Source of the DNA: Pseudomonas paraversuta
GTDB lineage: Bacteria; Pseudomonadota; Gammaproteobacteria; Pseudomonadales; Pseudomonadaceae
Assembly: GCF_904063065.1 (NCBI RefSeq)
Contig: NZ_CAJFCL010000002.1
Coordinates: 597,506 to 661,505, forward strand
DNA: 64,000 nt
Reading direction: 5' to 3'
Shown here piece after piece: positions 54,410 to 62,684 of the stretch. Numbering within the stretch: position 1 is the first letter of the stretch; each line of letters begins with the position of its first letter. A program made the position numbers and the translations under genes. Under the pieces are notes generated by a model. The model searched no databases. It was given only the letters and a program-made list of their open reading frames with translations, and was not told the DNA's origin.

Positions 54410-56190
54410 GACGACACCGCCAGATCTGCAGATTGTGAATAGCCACCCTGCGCCCACAAGTGGGCATAGAGCCCCTTGCCTGCGAGCAGTTCTTCATGGC
54501 GGCCCTGTTCATGAACAATGCCGTTGTCGAGCACGATGATCTGGTCGGCAAGCATGATGCTGTCGAGCCGGTGGGCAATGACCAGCAGGGTTCGGCCGCG
54601 GGCAAAGCGCGACAACGCTTCCTGGATTGCGACTTCGCTTTCAGCGTCGGCTGCTGCCGTGGGTTCGTCGAGCACCAGAACGGGGGGATCGAGCAGCACG
54701 GCGCGGGCGATGCTCACACGCTGCTGCTCGCCGCCGGAAAACAGCGCATCTTCACCGATCACCGAGTCATAGCCGCGGGGTAAATCCAGAATGCGCTGGT
54801 GGATGTTGGCGATGCGCGCGGCGTCCTCGATCTGTTGCTGGCTGGCCGATGGTCTGCCCAGCGCAATGTTGTCGCGCACGCTGGCATGGATCAGGCGCAC
54901 CTCCTGCAAGACAAAACCGATATGCCGGTAGAGGTTGCAGGTTTCAATCTCGCGCAGATCCACCCCGCCCAGAGTGATGCGCCCTTGCGTGGGGTCGAAG
55001 AAGCGCAGCAGCAGCCGCGCCAGGGTCGACTTGCCGGAGCCCGAGCGCCCGACGATGGCTGTGGTGGTGCCGGGCTTGAGCGTGAAGCTGACATCGGCCA
55101 GTACCTGGCGTGCGCTGTCATAGCCGTAGCTGACACCTTCGAAGCGGATCTCGTTTCCCTTTGGCGACTGCTGCAGGCCGGGGGCCGGTTGCTCCAGCAC
55201 GGGGGTATCCAGCAGGGCCTGAACACGCCGGGCAGCACCGGCTGCGTGGTTAAGGTCATGGGTGATGTAGTGCAGCAACAGCAGCGGCCCGCACAGCCCC
55301 GGCGTCACCAGGGCAAACGGCAGCACATCCGGCGCCGCGATCCAGCCCAGGCCCACGAACACCGTACCGGACACCAGCACTACGCCGAGAACCGTAACCG
55401 GGGCAATCATTGCGTTGGCATTGGCCATCGGAGCCACCAGAGGCCGGGTGAATCCGATAAAGGCCAGGGCGAAGGCATCAATTGCTTCGCGGTAGCTGCT
55501 GTGTGCCCTGGTACCGGTACTGAATGACTTGACCACCGCGATGCCGTTGACGAACTCGACCACCGAGTTATCGATGCGCCCCATACCGGCGGTGAACGCC
55601 TGCATGTTGGTCTGGCTGGCCTTCATCGCCCGGGCAAAAAACAGGAAGAATCCGGGGAACGGCAGGATCGAGACAATGGCCATGCGCCAGTCCATGGTGA
55701 ACAGGTAGATCAGCGAGATCAGAACCGCGCCGGCCGCACGCCCCGATGTCGTGAAGAAATGCGCGGTAAGGCTGTGCAATGAGCTGATGTCGTCCTGCAT
55801 CGCCTGCTTGACCTCGCCCGACGCCCGACTGGTGAACCAGCCCAGGGGCACGCTGCTGAGTCGCTGCACAAGCGCCCGGCGCAGGTGATGGGTAATGCGG
55901 TTGTCCGCCAGGTGGGCGAGCAATTCTGCGCCGGATATCAGCAGCATCCCGGCGCACAGGCTGGCCACTCCTGCAATCAGCGCCCACCACACCTGTGCCG
56001 GCTCAAGCCCGTTATCAGACAACGCCATTTTGCCGATATGGGCGATACCGGCCAGCGGCACCAGCGTGAGCATCGCGCCCGCTGCCGCGAGCAGGCCGGC
56101 AACGATCAGGCGTCCACGCACAGGATGCAGTATCTGGCTGATCGGGCCGCGCACCCTGGTTTTGGCCGGGGCCGTGTCATGAGTGTCCAT
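54403..56190 (-). CDS. ABC half-transporter, YbtP/IrtA-like partner 1 of siderophore locus
   Basis: A 595-aa exporter-fold half-transporter. Membrane domain at about 25-320 (GRLIVAGLLAAAGAMLTLVP), ATPase with Walker A GRSGSGKSTLARLL near residue 385, signature FSGGEQQRVSIARAVL near residue 488, Walker B VLVLDEPTAAADA, and His loop VIAHRLDSI. It lacks the siderophore-interacting (SIP) domain that IrtA carries. First gene of the minus-strand run half-transporter pair, permeases, ATPase, binding protein. ATG 56190 (MDTHDTAPAK) is used rather than a TTG 9 bp upstream; the Shine-Dalgarno is weak. A TetR gene diverges from it. Confidence 0.87.
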   Translation of the reverse strand: MDTHDTAPAKTRVRGPISQILHPVRGRLIVAGLLAAAGAMLTLVPLAGIAHIGKMALSDNGLEPAQVWWALIAGVASLCAGMLLISGAELLAHLADNRITHHLRRALVQRLSSVPLGWFTSRASGEVKQAMQDDISSLHSLTAHFFTTSGRAAGAVLISLIYLFTMDWRMAIVSILPFPGFFLFFARAMKASQTNMQAFTAGMGRIDNSVVEFVNGIAVVKSFSTGTRAHSSYREAIDAFALAFIGFTRPLVAPMANANAMIAPVTVLGVVLVSGTVFVGLGWIAAPDVLPFALVTPGLCGPLLLLHYITHDLNHAAGAARRVQALLDTPVLEQPAPGLQQSPKGNEIRFEGVSYGYDSARQVLADVSFTLKPGTTTAIVGRSGSGKSTLARLLLRFFDPTQGRITLGGVDLREIETCNLYRHIGFVLQEVRLIHASVRDNIALGRPSASQQQIEDAARIANIHQRILDLPRGYDSVIGEDALFSGGEQQRVSIARAVLLDPPVLVLDEPTAAADAESEVAIQEALSRFARGRTLLVIAHRLDSIMLADQIIVLDNGIVHEQGRHEELLAGKGLYAHLWAQGGYSQSADLAVSSC

Positions 56191-56298
56191 AGAGTTCAAA
56201 TGTCCGGAAATTCAGAAGAGAGGGATGGTTCACGCCTGCCTTGGGGGGAATGTAAGGAGCGCTTGATCACATGAAACGGCCTCCTGAATCAGAAACTT

Positions 56299-56325
56299 AA
56301 TTAGTTGCATGACTATAAACTAATT
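56299..56325. promoter_or_regulatory. Candidate TetR operator, AATTAGTT-N11-AACTAATT
   Basis: A perfect 8-bp inverted repeat in the 190-bp gap between the siderophore ABC operon and the TetR gene. It starts about 110 bp before the ABC operon start and ends 55 bp before the TetR start, an expected place for a repressor site controlling both. Confidence 0.65.
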
Positions 56326-56380
56326 TGCGAAATTCTGGCAAGACAGCTACAAGACTGTCACCACCGTTCAAGGATCCGTC

Positions 56381-57022
56381 ATGACAGCGCCACAACCACC
56401 TGCTACCCGCGGGCGTCCCCGCACCATTACCCGGGAACGTATTGTCGAAGCAGGCATTGAGATCGGCTTGCCGTGCATTACCTTTGTCGGCGTTGCTGCC
56501 GCATTGGGGATCAGCCATATGGCGCTCTACAAGCACGTTGCCAACCTGGATGCACTCAAAAGCATGGTCGCCGAGGAGATCTTCACCCGTTGGCAGATCC
56601 CCCGGGCCGACGCTGAGCGGCGTAGCGGCTTGAAGGAATACATGATTGTGTTTGCCACCTCGGTGCGGGTGTTCGTCAAGGCCCACCCCGGGCTGACGCC
56701 TTACGTCATCCGCAGGCTGGCCGCGACACAACCGATGCTCGCCAAGATCGAAGAGCATCAGAGCCATATCGCTCAGGTCTATGGCATTTCAAAGCAACAC
56801 GCGCGCTGGTTGCTGGCGACGGTGGCCTTCCACGGTATTGCCGTGGCCGACACCGTGTACTCGGTTACCGGCCGGGGGGCCGAAGAGGCTGAACGTGCAG
56901 CGGAAGAAGCCGAGATGGAGGCCGAGCTGGCCCAGGGCATGCACGCACTCATCGTCGGAGCGCTGGTTTTGCTTGAGCAAGACGCTCACGGTGATTGCCT
57001 GATCGTCCAGCCCCGGTCATAG
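56381..57022 (+). CDS. TetR-family repressor next to the siderophore locus
   Basis: A 213-aa regulator. HTH: RGRPRTITRERIVEAGIEIG, then LPCITFVGVAAALGISHMAL and YKHVANLDALKSMVAEEIF, standard TetR with the MALYKHV recognition helix. The C-terminal ligand domain is all-helical with a long acidic Glu/Ala-rich segment (about 165-190, AEEAERAAEEAEMEAELAQG). Divergent from the ABC half-transporter gene. Ligand unknown; a siderophore or its precursor is possible. Confidence 0.92.
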   Translation: MTAPQPPATRGRPRTITRERIVEAGIEIGLPCITFVGVAAALGISHMALYKHVANLDALKSMVAEEIFTRWQIPRADAERRSGLKEYMIVFATSVRVFVKAHPGLTPYVIRRLAATQPMLAKIEEHQSHIAQVYGISKQHARWLLATVAFHGIAVADTVYSVTGRGAEEAERAAEEAEMEAELAQGMHALIVGALVLLEQDAHGDCLIVQPRS

Positions 57023-57116
57023 GCCGGGTTCCGGGGCTTGCACGGTTTCCTGACCTGCTAGCCTGATGCGCAACACTACACAGCGCCCCGCCACTTCAAC
57101 CCACAGGGATATCGGT

Positions 57117-57617
57117 ATGAGCGGACATGACACCGGTGTAAGCAGAGCCGACATCGCCGATATGCACGGCATTCTCGAACTTCAGGCTGCCAATCAGACA
57201 GCACGGGGCGGAGCACTGGCGGCAAGTCTGTCAGCGGAGCGCCTGGCAAAAATGATGCAGGACATGCCACTGATCGTTGCCCGCCGTGACGGGCGCGTCA
57301 CCGGCTTCCTGTTAACCTCCTCCCGGGAAGTGAACGCGGACATCCCCGTTGTAAAGGCTATGTTCAACGCCTATCACGGCACGCCCGATGCCTATGTATA
57401 TGGTCCGGTCTGTGTCGGGGAAGAGGAACGCGGCAAGGGCCTGGCGCAAATAATGTTCGCTGAACTGCGGCGTCTTGAACCCGGGCGCGAGGGGATACTT
57501 TTCATCCGCAATGACAACCAGCCGTCGCTGCGGGCGCATTTGAAAATGGGCATGAAAAAAGTCGCCTCATTCGAGTTCAACGGTTTTGAGTACGCGGTTT
57601 TTTCTTATATCGGCTAG
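57117..57617 (+). CDS. GNAT-family N-acetyltransferase
   Basis: A 166-aa acetyltransferase. Seen: motif A YVYGPVCVGEEERGKGLAQI (R/Q-x-x-G-x-G/A-like acetyl-CoA loop, here ERGKGLA) near residues 98-117 and a C-terminal RAHLKMGMKKVASFEFNGFE. Start ATG 57117 with AGGGA upstream is preferred to one 51 bp earlier because it begins close to the fold. The acceptor is unknown, perhaps an amino-acid or antibiotic amine. It stands alone. Confidence 0.88.
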   Translation: MSGHDTGVSRADIADMHGILELQAANQTARGGALAASLSAERLAKMMQDMPLIVARRDGRVTGFLLTSSREVNADIPVVKAMFNAYHGTPDAYVYGPVCVGEEERGKGLAQIMFAELRRLEPGREGILFIRNDNQPSLRAHLKMGMKKVASFEFNGFEYAVFSYIG

Positions 57618-57650
57618 GCGCGGTGCAGGTCACCCGCCAGCCGCCATGAC

Positions 57651-58097
57651 TCACACAACTTTATTGACCCAGGCTTGTTCAGGCGCGATCGTCCGTCCAT
57701 CGACTGCTACGGGCTGCATCAAAGGCAAGGGCTGCCCGGTGGCCGTGTCCACCAGTTGCGAATGCGCTTCGTGCGGCCCGAACAGGTAGCGCTCGCCCCA
57801 TTGCCTTAACGCCACCACCACCGGGAACAGGCTTTGACCTTGCGGGGTAAGCACGTATTCCTGATACGAGGTGCCGTCAGAAGCCGGTTGCACTTGAAAA
57901 ATACCGGCCTCGACCAGGCTCTTGAGGCGGTTGGCCAAGACGCTGCGCGCCACCCCCAGACCCTGCTGGAAATCGCCAAAGCGCCTTACGCCGTCAAAGG
58001 CGTCACGCACAATCAACAACGCCCAGCGATCTGCGATTACCTCCACAGAGCGGGCAACCGGGCACGTGGTGGCCTGGCTCATTTGATGCTTGGTCAT
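57651..58097 (-). CDS. HxlR-family transcriptional regulator
   Basis: A 148-aa winged-helix regulator. Seen: the family opening CPVARSVEVIADRWALLIVR (C12), DAFDGVRRFGDFQQGLGVAR, VLANRLKSLVEAGIFQVQPA, and YVLTPQGQSLFPVVVALRQW. The conserved Cys near the N-terminus is used for redox or aldehyde sensing in some HxlR proteins. Divergent from an MFS gene with a long inverted repeat between them. ATG 58097 is preferred to a start 42 bp upstream. Confidence 0.93.
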   Translation of the reverse strand: MTKHQMSQATTCPVARSVEVIADRWALLIVRDAFDGVRRFGDFQQGLGVARSVLANRLKSLVEAGIFQVQPASDGTSYQEYVLTPQGQSLFPVVVALRQWGERYLFGPHEAHSQLVDTATGQPLPLMQPVAVDGRTIAPEQAWVNKVV

Positions 58098-58140
58098 ACA
58101 GGCTGCTCCGTACAGTTTCGGGTTTTCTCCGTGCAACAAG

Positions 58141-58190
58141 TTTCATTTTAAGACTCGTTACCCTAGAATCAAACTAGTCTTAATTTGAAA
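58141..58190. promoter_or_regulatory. Candidate HxlR operator: 15-bp imperfect inverted repeat
   Basis: TTTCATTTTAAGACT (58141-58155) and AGTCTTAATTTGAAA (58176-58190) are inverted copies matching at 13 of 15 positions across a 20-bp spacer. It fills the centre of the 116-bp gap between divergent HxlR and MFS genes, the normal arrangement for an HxlR dimer pair controlling both. Confidence 0.78.
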
Positions 58191-58213
58191 CTACATTCAA
58201 CGGAGATCCGTCC

Positions 58214-59479
58214 ATGGCCATTGATCAAGTTTCCCGGCCCGATCCAGCAGCGCCAGCAACCACCGGCAGGCGCATGCCGCGGGCGCTGGTCGGGTTATTC
58301 GCCTGTGCCAGCGGGCTGAGCGTGGCCAATGTCTATTATGCCCAACCGCTGCTGGATCAACTGGCCACAGACTTTGCGATCAGTCATGCCAGGGTCGGTG
58401 CCGTGATCACTGCGACGCAGATCGGCAGCGTGCTGGCATTGCTGCTGATCGTGCCACTGGGCGATCAACTGGATCGCCGCCGCTTGATGCTCGCCCAACT
58501 GGCGGTACTGATCGCCGGTCTGGTCTGCGTCGGCCTCACCCGCTCCCCGGCAATGATGCTCTCCGGCATGCTGGCCATCGGTCTGCTGGGTACCGCCATG
58601 ACCCAGGGCCTGATCGCCTATGCCGCCACCGCCTGTTTGCCGCAAGAGCGTGGCCGGGTGGTGGGTACCGTGCAGGGCGGGGTTGTCATCGGCCTGTTGC
58701 TGTCACGTCTGGCCGCCGGACTGATCTCGGACCTGGGTGGCTGGCGCTGGGTGTACCTGGGCTCGTCGCTGGTGATGCTGGCCCTGGGGTTGATTCTGTG
58801 GCGTGTCCTTCCACCACAGCAACCGGCTGCGGCGCCCATACCCTATCCAAGGCTGGTGCTGTCGATGTTTACCCTGCTCAGGCAGGACCGGGTGCTGCAA
58901 GTGCGCGGCATGCTCGCCTTGCTGATGTTTGCCGTGCTGAGCATTTTCTGGAGTGCGCTGGTGTTTCTCCTGATCAGCCCGCCTTATTCCTTTTCGCACA
59001 CCACTATCGGCACCTTCGGCCTGGTCGGCGTGGTGGGCGCACTCGCTGCCGCGAGAGCCGGGGCCTGGGCCGATAAAGGGCTGGGCCAGTGGACCACCGG
59101 CCTGGCTCTGGGGCTGTTAATCATGGCCTGGCTGGCACTGTGGTTCACCAGCAGTTCGATGCTGTGGCTGATAGTCGGCGTCGTGCTTCTGGATCTTGGC
59201 GCCCAGGCCATTCATGTCACCAATCAAAGCATGATCTTCAGTGCGCACCCCGACTCCCATAGCCGGGTGGTGGGCTGCTACATGCTGTTTTACGCAACAG
59301 GCAGCGGCCTGGGAGCGCTCGCATCAACCTCGGTTTATGCCACGTCCGGCTGGTCGGGCGTGTGCCTGCTGGGCGCCGCCGTCAGTGTGCTGGCCCTGGG
59401 GTTCTGGGCCGGCACACTGCGACAAATGCCAGGTTCGCGGGCATGTGCTGAGGGTACATCGGCGGCACCCTCCAACTGA
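58214..59479 (+). CDS. MFS transporter (DHA1 family), HxlR-linked exporter
   Basis: A 421-aa inner-membrane transporter with about 12 segments. Seen: LSVANVYYAQPLLDQLATDF at the start, typical of the YnfM/bicyclomycin-like DHA1 group, and motif A LLIVPLGDQLDRRRLMLAQL. The gene is divergent from hxlR and shares its operator. A drug or metabolite exporter is likely. Start ATG 58214 follows CGGAGATCC. Confidence 0.9.
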   Translation: MAIDQVSRPDPAAPATTGRRMPRALVGLFACASGLSVANVYYAQPLLDQLATDFAISHARVGAVITATQIGSVLALLLIVPLGDQLDRRRLMLAQLAVLIAGLVCVGLTRSPAMMLSGMLAIGLLGTAMTQGLIAYAATACLPQERGRVVGTVQGGVVIGLLLSRLAAGLISDLGGWRWVYLGSSLVMLALGLILWRVLPPQQPAAAPIPYPRLVLSMFTLLRQDRVLQVRGMLALLMFAVLSIFWSALVFLLISPPYSFSHTTIGTFGLVGVVGALAAARAGAWADKGLGQWTTGLALGLLIMAWLALWFTSSSMLWLIVGVVLLDLGAQAIHVTNQSMIFSAHPDSHSRVVGCYMLFYATGSGLGALASTSVYATSGWSGVCLLGAAVSVLALGFWAGTLRQMPGSRACAEGTSAAPSN

Positions 59480-59670
59480 TCGCAGCGATCAGGCGCTGCT
59501 GACAGACTCAGAATATCCATGGCTAAAAGGCGCCTGTGCTGGTCCAGGGGTTACCAGCGGTTAAACATGCCACTGTTGTTTCTTGAAATATTCTTGCCGG
59601 ATTGCGCTCGACCAATCCGCGTATCTTCGGTTCGCTGCCTGTCACTTACCAACCAGTGAGCCCTGGGTAT

Positions 59671-60090
59671 ATGGATAATCAACAAACCGTGCAATACCTC
59701 AATACCGATCTGGAACTCATTGCCCCGATCGACCTGACTTTACTCGCACAAGCCCTGGCCCCTGCGCACATTACGACTGCGCCAATCTGCTGTTTACATG
59801 TGGGCTACATGGATCCGCTTGGCTATCACGCCAGGTTTGAAGCCTTTGCCCCTGAGGGGAGCTACGGAACTCCGGAACAAAGTATCGATGCCTTGCTCAG
59901 CGCCATCGAGCAGCTTGACCCGCAATGCCACGCCCTGTGGCAGGCATGTTCCAGAAAGACCCTGGATATCGGTTATCGCAGCGCGATTGCACCCGGCAGT
60001 CTTTCTCATCAGCTATCCCTGCAGACCCTGGCCCGAATGCAGGTTTGGGGGATTGACCTGTCCATCACCCTGTACCCGGTGGACGAATGA
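59671..60090 (+). CDS. Conserved small protein, possibly DUF4279-like
   Basis: A 139-aa soluble protein. No enzyme motif was recognised. The ending LQTLARMQVWGIDLSITLYP and the middle TPEQSIDALLSAIEQLDPQC weakly resemble DUF4279 proteins, whose function is unknown; this is a tentative likeness. Start ATG 59671 (MDNQQTVQYL) is preferred to an earlier in-frame start because of the low-complexity run before it. It lies alone between the MFS and GntR genes. Confidence 0.65.
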   Translation: MDNQQTVQYLNTDLELIAPIDLTLLAQALAPAHITTAPICCLHVGYMDPLGYHARFEAFAPEGSYGTPEQSIDALLSAIEQLDPQCHALWQACSRKTLDIGYRSAIAPGSLSHQLSLQTLARMQVWGIDLSITLYPVDE

Positions 60091-60240
60091 AAGGCAGCAA
60101 GGTTGCGCCATCGGGCGCCCTGCCCGGCTGGCACCCATGCCGCAGAGCTCCCTGCAATCGGCTAAAAGCTCCTGAGCCGACCATCGGCACAGCGAGTGCT
60201 CAGGCAAATTCGTATACCATATCTGCTTCTCCAGAAAACG

Positions 60241-60921
60241 ATGACCACCGTGGCCCACCCTAAACTCAATGTCCCCGACCTGGGCAATTCGCCTTCCACT
60301 TCGGAAATCATCACCCTGCATCTGCGTGACGCTATTGTCGCCGGGCATTTCGCTGAAGATGAACCGATTCGCCAGGACGATATTGCCCGCCAGTTCAACG
60401 TCAGCAAAATCCCGGTACGCGAAGCCCTCAAGCGTCTCGAAGCCGAAGGCCTGGTGATGTTCCAGCGCAATCGCGGGGCCATGGTCACGCGTATTTCCGA
60501 TGCAGAACTGGCACAGATGTTCGAGGTGCGCATGCTTCTGGAAGACAAGTTGCTGCGCCTAGCAATCCCCAACATGACCGAAGCCACCTTCGCCCGCGCC
60601 GAGCTGATTTGTCAGGAGTTTGTTGGCGAGGACGATGTTGGCCGCTGGGCCGAGCTCAACTGGGAGTTGCATGCCTGCCTCTACGAACCGGCGCAACGGC
60701 CCTTCCTGATCAGCATGGTGCGCTCGGTCAACGACAAGCTGGAGCGTTACCTGCGCATGCAGATGAGCCTGTCGGCGGGCAAGGACCGCGCCGATCATGA
60801 GCACCGGGAAATCATCGAGGCCTGCCGCGGCGGTGACGTGGAACTGGCGGTCAAACTGCTGGACGAGCACATTGCCGGGGTCTGCAAGACCCTGTTCGAG
60901 CACCTGCCGCAAAGCCACTGA
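60241..60921 (+). CDS. GntR-family transcriptional regulator (FadR/FCD subfamily)
   Basis: A 226-aa regulator. HTH: ITLHLRDAIVAGHFAEDEPI, RQDDIARQFNVSKIPVREAL, KRLEAEGLVMFQRNRGAMVT. The C-terminal FCD helical domain carries DHEHREIIEACRGGDVELAV with the metal-binding Asp/His pattern (HREI, and an earlier ELNWELHACLY). Such proteins sense organic acids. No operon partner is visible. Start ATG 60241 (MTTVAHPKLN). Confidence 0.92.
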   Translation: MTTVAHPKLNVPDLGNSPSTSEIITLHLRDAIVAGHFAEDEPIRQDDIARQFNVSKIPVREALKRLEAEGLVMFQRNRGAMVTRISDAELAQMFEVRMLLEDKLLRLAIPNMTEATFARAELICQEFVGEDDVGRWAELNWELHACLYEPAQRPFLISMVRSVNDKLERYLRMQMSLSAGKDRADHEHREIIEACRGGDVELAVKLLDEHIAGVCKTLFEHLPQSH

Positions 60922-61617
60922 CCGGCAACAGCCCTGTACCGACCTGCTCATTGGCGCAGGGTGCCCGCTTAAGACCTCCCCCGGATTCACCCGGCTGAAC
61001 CGGCCTGGCCCCTCCATGATCGGCAATTGCGCGCCCTGCGCAATCTGCGCCCCGGCAAGCATCACGACTGCATGACCCAACGGCACGCCTGACTGGCGTA
61101 AAGCCGGGTGCAGCAACCTGTTTAATACAAGTCATCGTCGCTATCGGTGATTTCGGCAGTCTCTGCCCAACCGTTCACTTCAACTCTTGTTATCAAGAGC
61201 GCACGTACCGAGTGCGAACAAGGTGTGGGGGTGTACAGGCAACTCGCCATTCCAGTGACTTTATTGTAAAGCCCCGACTTACATCCCCCGCAGATTGTTC
61301 CATCGAACAATAGCGCTTATTTTTTAGACCGCATCTAACAGCAATAGATGACGAGGCTTACTGGTTTGTTTTAACGCCGTTTACCCCCCTTGCTTATCTC
61401 CAGTTAAAGGGGAGTTTTAATGGCTGGCACCGTCTGTCAAACGCCCGGACTACTCACTGTAAACACTGTCCGTACAGCGTTCTGACGGTTCTACCCATTT
61501 ACAAACACACAGGCTTTAACCGCCATAACTTGCCCCACTAGAACGCGCCCTCTTTCGAGGACGCTGCTTTATTCAATAGCGCCTGCGCGCCAGGTGCACT
61601 TATCAGGAATATAAAGC
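60922..61617. other. Long intergenic region before the RHS locus
   Basis: These 696 bp contain no gene that can be supported. On the minus strand a 62-codon frame (61310-61122) ends in an acidic SDDDLY but has only a TTG start and no ribosome binding site. GC content falls toward 61320-61600 (TTATTTTTTAGACC, GGTTTGTTTTAACGCC), where the promoter of the following genes probably lies. It could be the scar of a lost gene. Confidence 0.55.
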
Positions 61618-62601
61618 ATGACTACTTATATGGACCCGTACTGGTATATCAATGATATGGAGGTGCACACCGACACCACGCCACATATCTACGCCAATGG
61701 CCTGCAACAGGTAAAGGTAACTTTGGGCGTCAAGGCACTGGATGGTCGTGGTGCTGAAGTTGGCCTGACCCAGAGTGAAAAAGACAATCTGCGGATTGTT
61801 ATGTACCGCAATGCCAACCAGGTGCTTCCCTTTGATGAATTCGATTCCCTGGGCTGGTCTGCCTCCTCTCGGTACAAGGGTTACGAGTACTTTCCCAACT
61901 CCCAGGTCAAGGCTTCGATCGGGCCAAAGGCCGGCTTTGAATACTTTGAGTTTTATGTGTCGTGTCAGTCTTTGGCCGCTGCCGGGCAGACCATCGGACT
62001 GGCCTTTATGGTGACGGGCGATAATGGTCGGCGTTTCTGCTCCAATGGCTCGAGCTGGTACGAGGACGGCACTCCGGATCGTGGGACCAGCCACGATAAA
62101 CCGGATGCCAATATCACGGTTCATCGTCCGCCCCGCTATTCACAGGATAACTTCATCCTCTCCGAGTTTTTTGACCTGCCCTCCATGCATTTGAAAGCCG
62201 GGATTTTCAATCGCCGTTGCACATTGACCCTGCAAACGGCCCCGAGCCAGACCATTGCACTCAAGAGTATGAGCATGCTGCCCAAGGGCATGATCATGTG
62301 GGAGAGCAATCTGCCCGATGACCAGATGAGCAGCTTTGTCGGCTATGTCGAGCCAGGCAAGACCCAGGTTCAGTGGAACTCCGCGCTCCCGCAAAGTGTG
62401 ATCCCGTTGCCGACCCTACCGGCTGCCGTTCGGGACAAGGGCAGCCTGGTGCTCTGTGGCCGGGTTGACATCAAACAATCCCAGGGCGGCTTTCGCGGCC
62501 CGTGCGATATGAGTCTGGTGGATGTTTATGGCAATGAGCACCACTTGACCCTGCGTTTCGACCCCAAGGACCGTGAGCGCCTGGAATTGACGCTGGCCTG
62601 A
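61618..62601 (+). CDS. Unrecognised 327-aa protein preceding an RHS-repeat gene
   Basis: Start ATG 61618 follows AGGAAT; no signal peptide or membrane segment. The sequence looks like stacked beta-sandwich modules: an N-terminal part (PHIYANGLQQVKVTLGVKAL), a central SGQTIGL-like strand region, and a C-terminal part (SLVLCGRVDIKQSQGGFRGP). No catalytic motif was recognised. Such proteins occur ahead of RHS/insecticidal-toxin-like genes in Pseudomonas; it may be a carrier or surface adaptor for the RHS protein. That is inferred from position only. A strong terminator separates the two genes. Confidence 0.75.
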   Translation: MTTYMDPYWYINDMEVHTDTTPHIYANGLQQVKVTLGVKALDGRGAEVGLTQSEKDNLRIVMYRNANQVLPFDEFDSLGWSASSRYKGYEYFPNSQVKASIGPKAGFEYFEFYVSCQSLAAAGQTIGLAFMVTGDNGRRFCSNGSSWYEDGTPDRGTSHDKPDANITVHRPPRYSQDNFILSEFFDLPSMHLKAGIFNRRCTLTLQTAPSQTIALKSMSMLPKGMIMWESNLPDDQMSSFVGYVEPGKTQVQWNSALPQSVIPLPTLPAAVRDKGSLVLCGRVDIKQSQGGFRGPCDMSLVDVYGNEHHLTLRFDPKDRERLELTLA

Positions 62602-62607
62602 TAAGCA

Positions 62608-62646
62608 CTGAAAAGGCCCCACCTTTCTGGATGGGGCTTTTTCAGC
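62608..62646 (+). terminator. Rho-independent terminator between the 327-aa gene and the RHS gene
   Basis: CTGAAAAGGCCCCA and TGGGGCTTTTTCAG pair across CCTTTCTGGA, giving a stem of six GC-rich pairs extended by A/T pairs, followed by TTTTT. Symmetry suggests it may work in both directions. Some readthrough must reach the RHS gene unless it has its own promoter in the 40 bp that remain. Confidence 0.85.
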
Positions 62647-62684
62647 TCCTTCTTGTAAGTTGCCAATAACAAGAGATAGCCATA

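Noticed and set aside
61122..61310. 62-codon minus-strand frame ending SDDDLY
   Set aside because: TTG start only and no ribosome binding site; mentioned as a possible remnant but not called as a gene.
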